Under the pieces are notes generated by a model that worked only from the letters and a program-made list of their open reading frames with translations, did not search any database and was not told where the DNA came from. A stretch of DNA of 9,696 nt from Candidatus Effluviviaceae Genus I sp. Its GTDB lineage: Bacteria > Joyebacterota > Joyebacteria > Joyebacterales > Joyebacteraceae. Of the stretch, positions 7,165-9,696 are shown in pieces. The stretch is from contig VGIX01000052.1 of NCBI GenBank assembly GCA_016867725.1, forward strand, positions 1-9,696, written 5' to 3'. The position numbers and the translations under genes were made by a program. The first letter of the stretch is position 1, and each line of letters begins with the position of its first letter.

Positions 7165-7193
7165 ATCCTAGACTCGAGAGTGTGTCTTGTCGA
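7165..7193 (-). promoter_or_regulatory. Likely sigma70-type promoter for the tail-fibre-like gene
   Basis: On the minus strand TCGACA (7188-7193, five of six to TTGACA) is followed after exactly 17 bases by TAGGAT (7165-7170, four of six to TATAAT). Transcription would start near 7158 and give a GC-rich leader of about 85 bases. That leader contains a GGGCC-CAA-GGCCC hairpin (7091-7103) some ten bases above the ribosome site. The promoter supports ATG 7071, rather than GTG 6860, as the true start. Confidence 0.45.
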
Positions 7194-7249
7194 GGGCATT
7201 GGTGCTCGATCTGCCCCCGGCGGCCGTGCCCGACGAAAGGAGGCCTCCC

Positions 7250-9370
7250 ATGTCTCGATGGCTGATGTTCGCGTCTCTCCTGTCCGCTCTCGTTCTTGTC
7301 CCTGTGTCCGGAGCGTGGGCCGACTACCTCTGGGAGTTCACCGGCGGCCCGTACGGAGCGGTTGTGCAGAGCATCGTCACGACCCCGCTCGGCACCCTCC
7401 TGGTTGGCACCGACAACGGGGGGCTCTATCGCTCCACCGACGGCGGGGACACCTGGAGCGCGGTTGATCTCACCTGGCCCTGCTGCAACTACTACGTGCC
7501 CTCGCTCGCCGCGAGCGCCGCCGCCGTCTACCTCGGCTCGTGGGGCGGGGGCGTCTACCGCTCGGACGACGACGGTGAGACCTGGTACCAGACGGGCGCG
7601 ATCCCCGGCGAGGGGTATCCCATCGTCCTCGGCCTTGCGGTGTGCAAGTACGGCGAGACCATCTACGCCGGCGGGCAGTTCGGCGTGGCGCGCTCGGACG
7701 ACGGCGGCTCGAACTGGACGCTCATGAGCGACGGGCTGCCGCCCGCGTCGTCCGCGTGGGTCCGCACGCTCGCGCTTCGCGGCACGACCCTCTACGCTCG
7801 GCTGGACCAGGACATCTACCGCTACGACGCCGAGACGGCGACGTGGGTCGAGTGGGAGGCCGGCCTCTCCTCGACGCTCGGAATGCAGTCCATCGGCGCC
7901 ACCGCGGACGCGCTCTTCCTCGCGGGGCACGAGGGCGGCGTCTATCACCTTGACTGCGACGACAGCGAGTGGGTCGCGATGAACAGCGGCCTGTGGGACG
8001 ACAACGTGGACGTCGTGCTCGAGGTTGACCAGACGCTCTACGCCGGGCTCATGGGCGGAGGCGCGTGGCGCTGGAACTGGTCCGCGGCGCAGTGGGAGGA
8101 ACTCAACACGGGCCTGTGGAACAGGGACGTGCGCGTCATGGGGAAGCGCGGCCTGTCGCCCTACGCGGGCACGTGGGGCGGCGGCCTGTTCCGGCTCGAC
8201 CCGGAGACCGAGGAGTGGAGCTGGAAGACGAACGGGATCGCGGCGGCGCCCGTCACCGCTTTGCTGGTGGACGGCGGCCACCTGTACGCTGGGTCCGAAG
8301 GCGGCGGCGTCTATCACTCCGGCGACCAGGGCGACACCTGGACGCGCTGGACGAGCGGCTTGAACGACGTCTGGGTCTGGGCGCTCGCGGCCGACGCGAG
8401 CGGCGTGTACGCGGGCACCTGGGGCGGCGTGTTCAAGTCCACCGACCTGGGGACGACGTGGAGCCCGACCGGGCTCACCGGGACCGGCATCTTCTCGATG
8501 GGCATCTGGGGGACCACGCTCTACGCCGGCTCGAACGACGGCCATGTGCGCTCCTCGCTCAACGGCGGCGGTTCGTGGTCCGAGGTGGGGACCGGACTCC
8601 CCAACGCGACCGTGATGGGCCTCGCGCGCATCGGCGGCGTCCTGTACGCGGCGCTCTGGGAGCACGGGGTGTACAAGCTCCCCGACGGGCAGACGGCCTG
8701 GACGGCGATGAACACAGGTCTTCCTCAGCTGACCATGCGGACGCTCGCGGCCCACGGCGGGGTGCTCTTCGTCGGCACCGACGGCAAGGGCGTGTACAAG
8801 TGGAACGCGGGCACGTCGAGCTGGGTCTCGTGCGGACCGCAGGACACGACGATCTGGGCGCTGGCTTCGGTCGGGACGGAGCTACTCGCCGGAGGGTGGG
8901 GCGCCCTCTGGGCGACGACCGATCTGGGCGCGACGTGGACCGACGTGCACGGCGACCTCAAGCCGTGGCCGCCGGTCAGGGCGCTCGCTGCCGGCGCGGA
9001 GAACGTGTTCGCGGGGCTGTGGGGCGGTAGCGTGTGGCGGGCGCCGCTCGACACGTCGGCGGTGGATGAGGGAGATGACTCCGCGGCGGTGGTTGCCCCC
9101 GGCGTGCTGCGTATCCAACCGAATCCGTCAGGTTCGGGCGCGAGCATTGCGTTCTATCTCCACGCGCCGCAGTCGGTCGAGCTCGCGGTGTACGACGCGG
9201 CCGGGAGACAGGTCGCGTCGGTCATGTCCGGGGAGCTTCCGGCCGGCTTGCAGGAGCGGTCGTGGGACGGCACGACCGCAAGCGGGGAGAAGGCTGCCGC
9301 GGGGGTGTACTTCGTGAGGCTGAAGGCGGGCGGGAAGGAGCTCACGGCGAAGAGCGTGGTGGTGAGGTGA
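7250..9370 (+). CDS. Secreted double beta-propeller (BNR/Asp-box-like repeats) with C-terminal FlgD-like sorting domain
   Basis: A 706-residue protein. ATG 7250 is preceded by AAAGGAGG at 6 bases and starts a signal peptide (residues 1-24) ending AWA/DY; in-frame starts further up lack this context. Residues 49-600 hold 14 units of about 41 residues built on 'LYAG..GGVYRS.D.G.TW', with Trp at 69, 112, 156, 199, 241, 282, 323, 364, 404, 443, 484, 525 and 563. The 14th unit (587-598) stops early and may be completed by the N-terminal strand. The Asp-box form S/T-x-D-x-G-x-x-W survives in units 1-3, 8, 9 and 13 and is degenerate elsewhere. Fourteen units fit two seven-bladed propellers. Residues 618-706 form an 'IQPNPSGSG... 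VYDAAGRQV... WDGTTASG... GVYFVRL' domain, the FlgD Ig-like/type-IX-sorting-like C-terminus common in these lineages. No sialidase-type catalytic set is evident, so a binding or scaffold role is more likely than hydrolysis. Confidence 0.92.
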   Translation: MSRWLMFASLLSALVLVPVSGAWADYLWEFTGGPYGAVVQSIVTTPLGTLLVGTDNGGLYRSTDGGDTWSAVDLTWPCCNYYVPSLAASAAAVYLGSWGGGVYRSDDDGETWYQTGAIPGEGYPIVLGLAVCKYGETIYAGGQFGVARSDDGGSNWTLMSDGLPPASSAWVRTLALRGTTLYARLDQDIYRYDAETATWVEWEAGLSSTLGMQSIGATADALFLAGHEGGVYHLDCDDSEWVAMNSGLWDDNVDVVLEVDQTLYAGLMGGGAWRWNWSAAQWEELNTGLWNRDVRVMGKRGLSPYAGTWGGGLFRLDPETEEWSWKTNGIAAAPVTALLVDGGHLYAGSEGGGVYHSGDQGDTWTRWTSGLNDVWVWALAADASGVYAGTWGGVFKSTDLGTTWSPTGLTGTGIFSMGIWGTTLYAGSNDGHVRSSLNGGGSWSEVGTGLPNATVMGLARIGGVLYAALWEHGVYKLPDGQTAWTAMNTGLPQLTMRTLAAHGGVLFVGTDGKGVYKWNAGTSSWVSCGPQDTTIWALASVGTELLAGGWGALWATTDLGATWTDVHGDLKPWPPVRALAAGAENVFAGLWGGSVWRAPLDTSAVDEGDDSAAVVAPGVLRIQPNPSGSGASIAFYLHAPQSVELAVYDAAGRQVASVMSGELPAGLQERSWDGTTASGEKAAAGVYFVRLKAGGKELTAKSVVVR

Positions 9371-9397
9371 CGGGGCTGTCTCCCGTGCTCAACGGAC

Positions 9398-9414
9398 GTT
9401 GCGGCCGCCGCGAC
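9398..9414 (+). terminator. Weak hairpin after the propeller gene
   Basis: GTTGCGG-CCG-CCGCGAC can form a 7-bp stem (one G-U pair) with a 3-base loop, 28 bases after the stop codon. No T-run follows. It could slow or end transcription before the next gene, but GC-rich DNA throws up such stems often. The rest of 9371-9462 shows no convincing promoter. Confidence 0.2.
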
Positions 9415-9476
9415 GGCCTGTTACGCTCAGTCCCGAGAGCACAGGCCAACGTATGACAGGGGAGGAGGTGGCGCAG

Positions 9477-9696
9477 ATGAGACCACTCCTCGCAGCCCTC
9501 GCTTTCGCTCTGTCGGCCCTTCCGATGGCGGCCGCCGCGACGTCGTTCTGGTGCCCTCTCGAGGGCGTGCTCATCGAGACCTCCGACGGGACGATCGTCG
9601 TCAACCACATCCAGGCCGAGTACAACTGCTGCGCGTGGATCGAGTTCGACGTCGAGCAATACCCCCACATGATCGACATCTACGAATCGGAGCGGT
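9477..9696 (+). CDS. N-terminus of a small secreted protein with a YNCC motif (runs off window)
   Basis: ATG 9477 has a near-perfect AGGAGGT ribosome site at 9463-9469, seven bases upstream. The 73 codons seen are open to the right edge. Residues 1-21 form a signal peptide (MRPLLAALAFALSALPMAAA). The mature start has Cys26, then alternating strand-like segments (VLIETSDGTIVVNHI) and the motif AEYNCCAWIEFDVE with Cys51-Cys52, then MIDIYESE. The 'H..A.YNCC....V' pattern resembles small secreted proteins of unknown function in candidate phyla of this type, which I recall as having further Cys residues downstream; this cannot be checked here. Same direction as the propeller gene, 106 bases apart. 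Confidence 0.85.
   Translation, partial: MRPLLAALAFALSALPMAAAATSFWCPLEGVLIETSDGTIVVNHIQAEYNCCAWIEFDVEQYPHMIDIYESER

Noticed and set aside
7154-8755. A 533-codon minus-strand frame opposite the propeller gene
   Set aside because: Composition is Arg/Val/Ala/His/Pro-rich shadow sequence, while the plus strand carries regular propeller repeats and a signal peptide.

Overview
The window is GC-rich, with dense protein-coding DNA on both strands. Apart from one insertion sequence, every gene begins with an export signal. The gene types (a lipoprotein, a beta-propeller ending in a FlgD-like/type-IX-sorting-like beta domain, a 'GIGTT' tail-fibre-like surface protein, and signal-peptide-bearing TldD/PmbA proteins) suggest an uncultured Gram-negative-type bacterium of the FCB-related candidate phyla (Eisenbacteria, Krumholzibacteriota or Latescibacterota style). 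This placement is inference from protein style; there is no rRNA or marker gene here. No tRNA, rRNA or CRISPR array was seen.

Layout. (1) Positions 1-2937, minus strand: one reading frame of 979 codons, open at the left edge, made of two fused TldD/PmbA modules. The first keeps the HExxxH zinc motif and the late Cys. The second has lost HExxxH and looks like the TldE/PmbA partner. An Ala/Thr repeat linker joins them. (2) 3032-4329: an intact-looking IS256-family (mutator-type) insertion sequence with imperfect 23-bp terminal inverted repeats. It sits just upstream of the fusion gene's likely promoter. (3) 4440-5144, plus: a small lipoprotein with a beta-sandwich-like pattern and a good candidate promoter. 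(4) 5145-5159: a 15-bp convergent gap filled by a 13-bp palindrome. (5) 5160-7071, minus: a secreted tail-fibre-like protein whose signal peptide and body lie in different frames, offset by one base at a run of four G. (6) 7072-7249: a divergent promoter region. (7) 7250-9370, plus: a secreted protein of 14 propeller-like repeats plus a C-terminal FlgD-like domain. (8) 9477 to the right edge, plus: the start of another small secreted protein with a Tyr-Asn-Cys-Cys motif.

The non-IS genes seem to belong to the cell-envelope and secreted repertoire rather than to one pathway. I see no operon linking them: neighbours are mostly divergent or convergent. The two observations most worth following are the natural single-chain TldD-TldE fusion with a signal peptide, and the one-base frame offset at the signal-peptide/mature junction of the tail-fibre-like gene.
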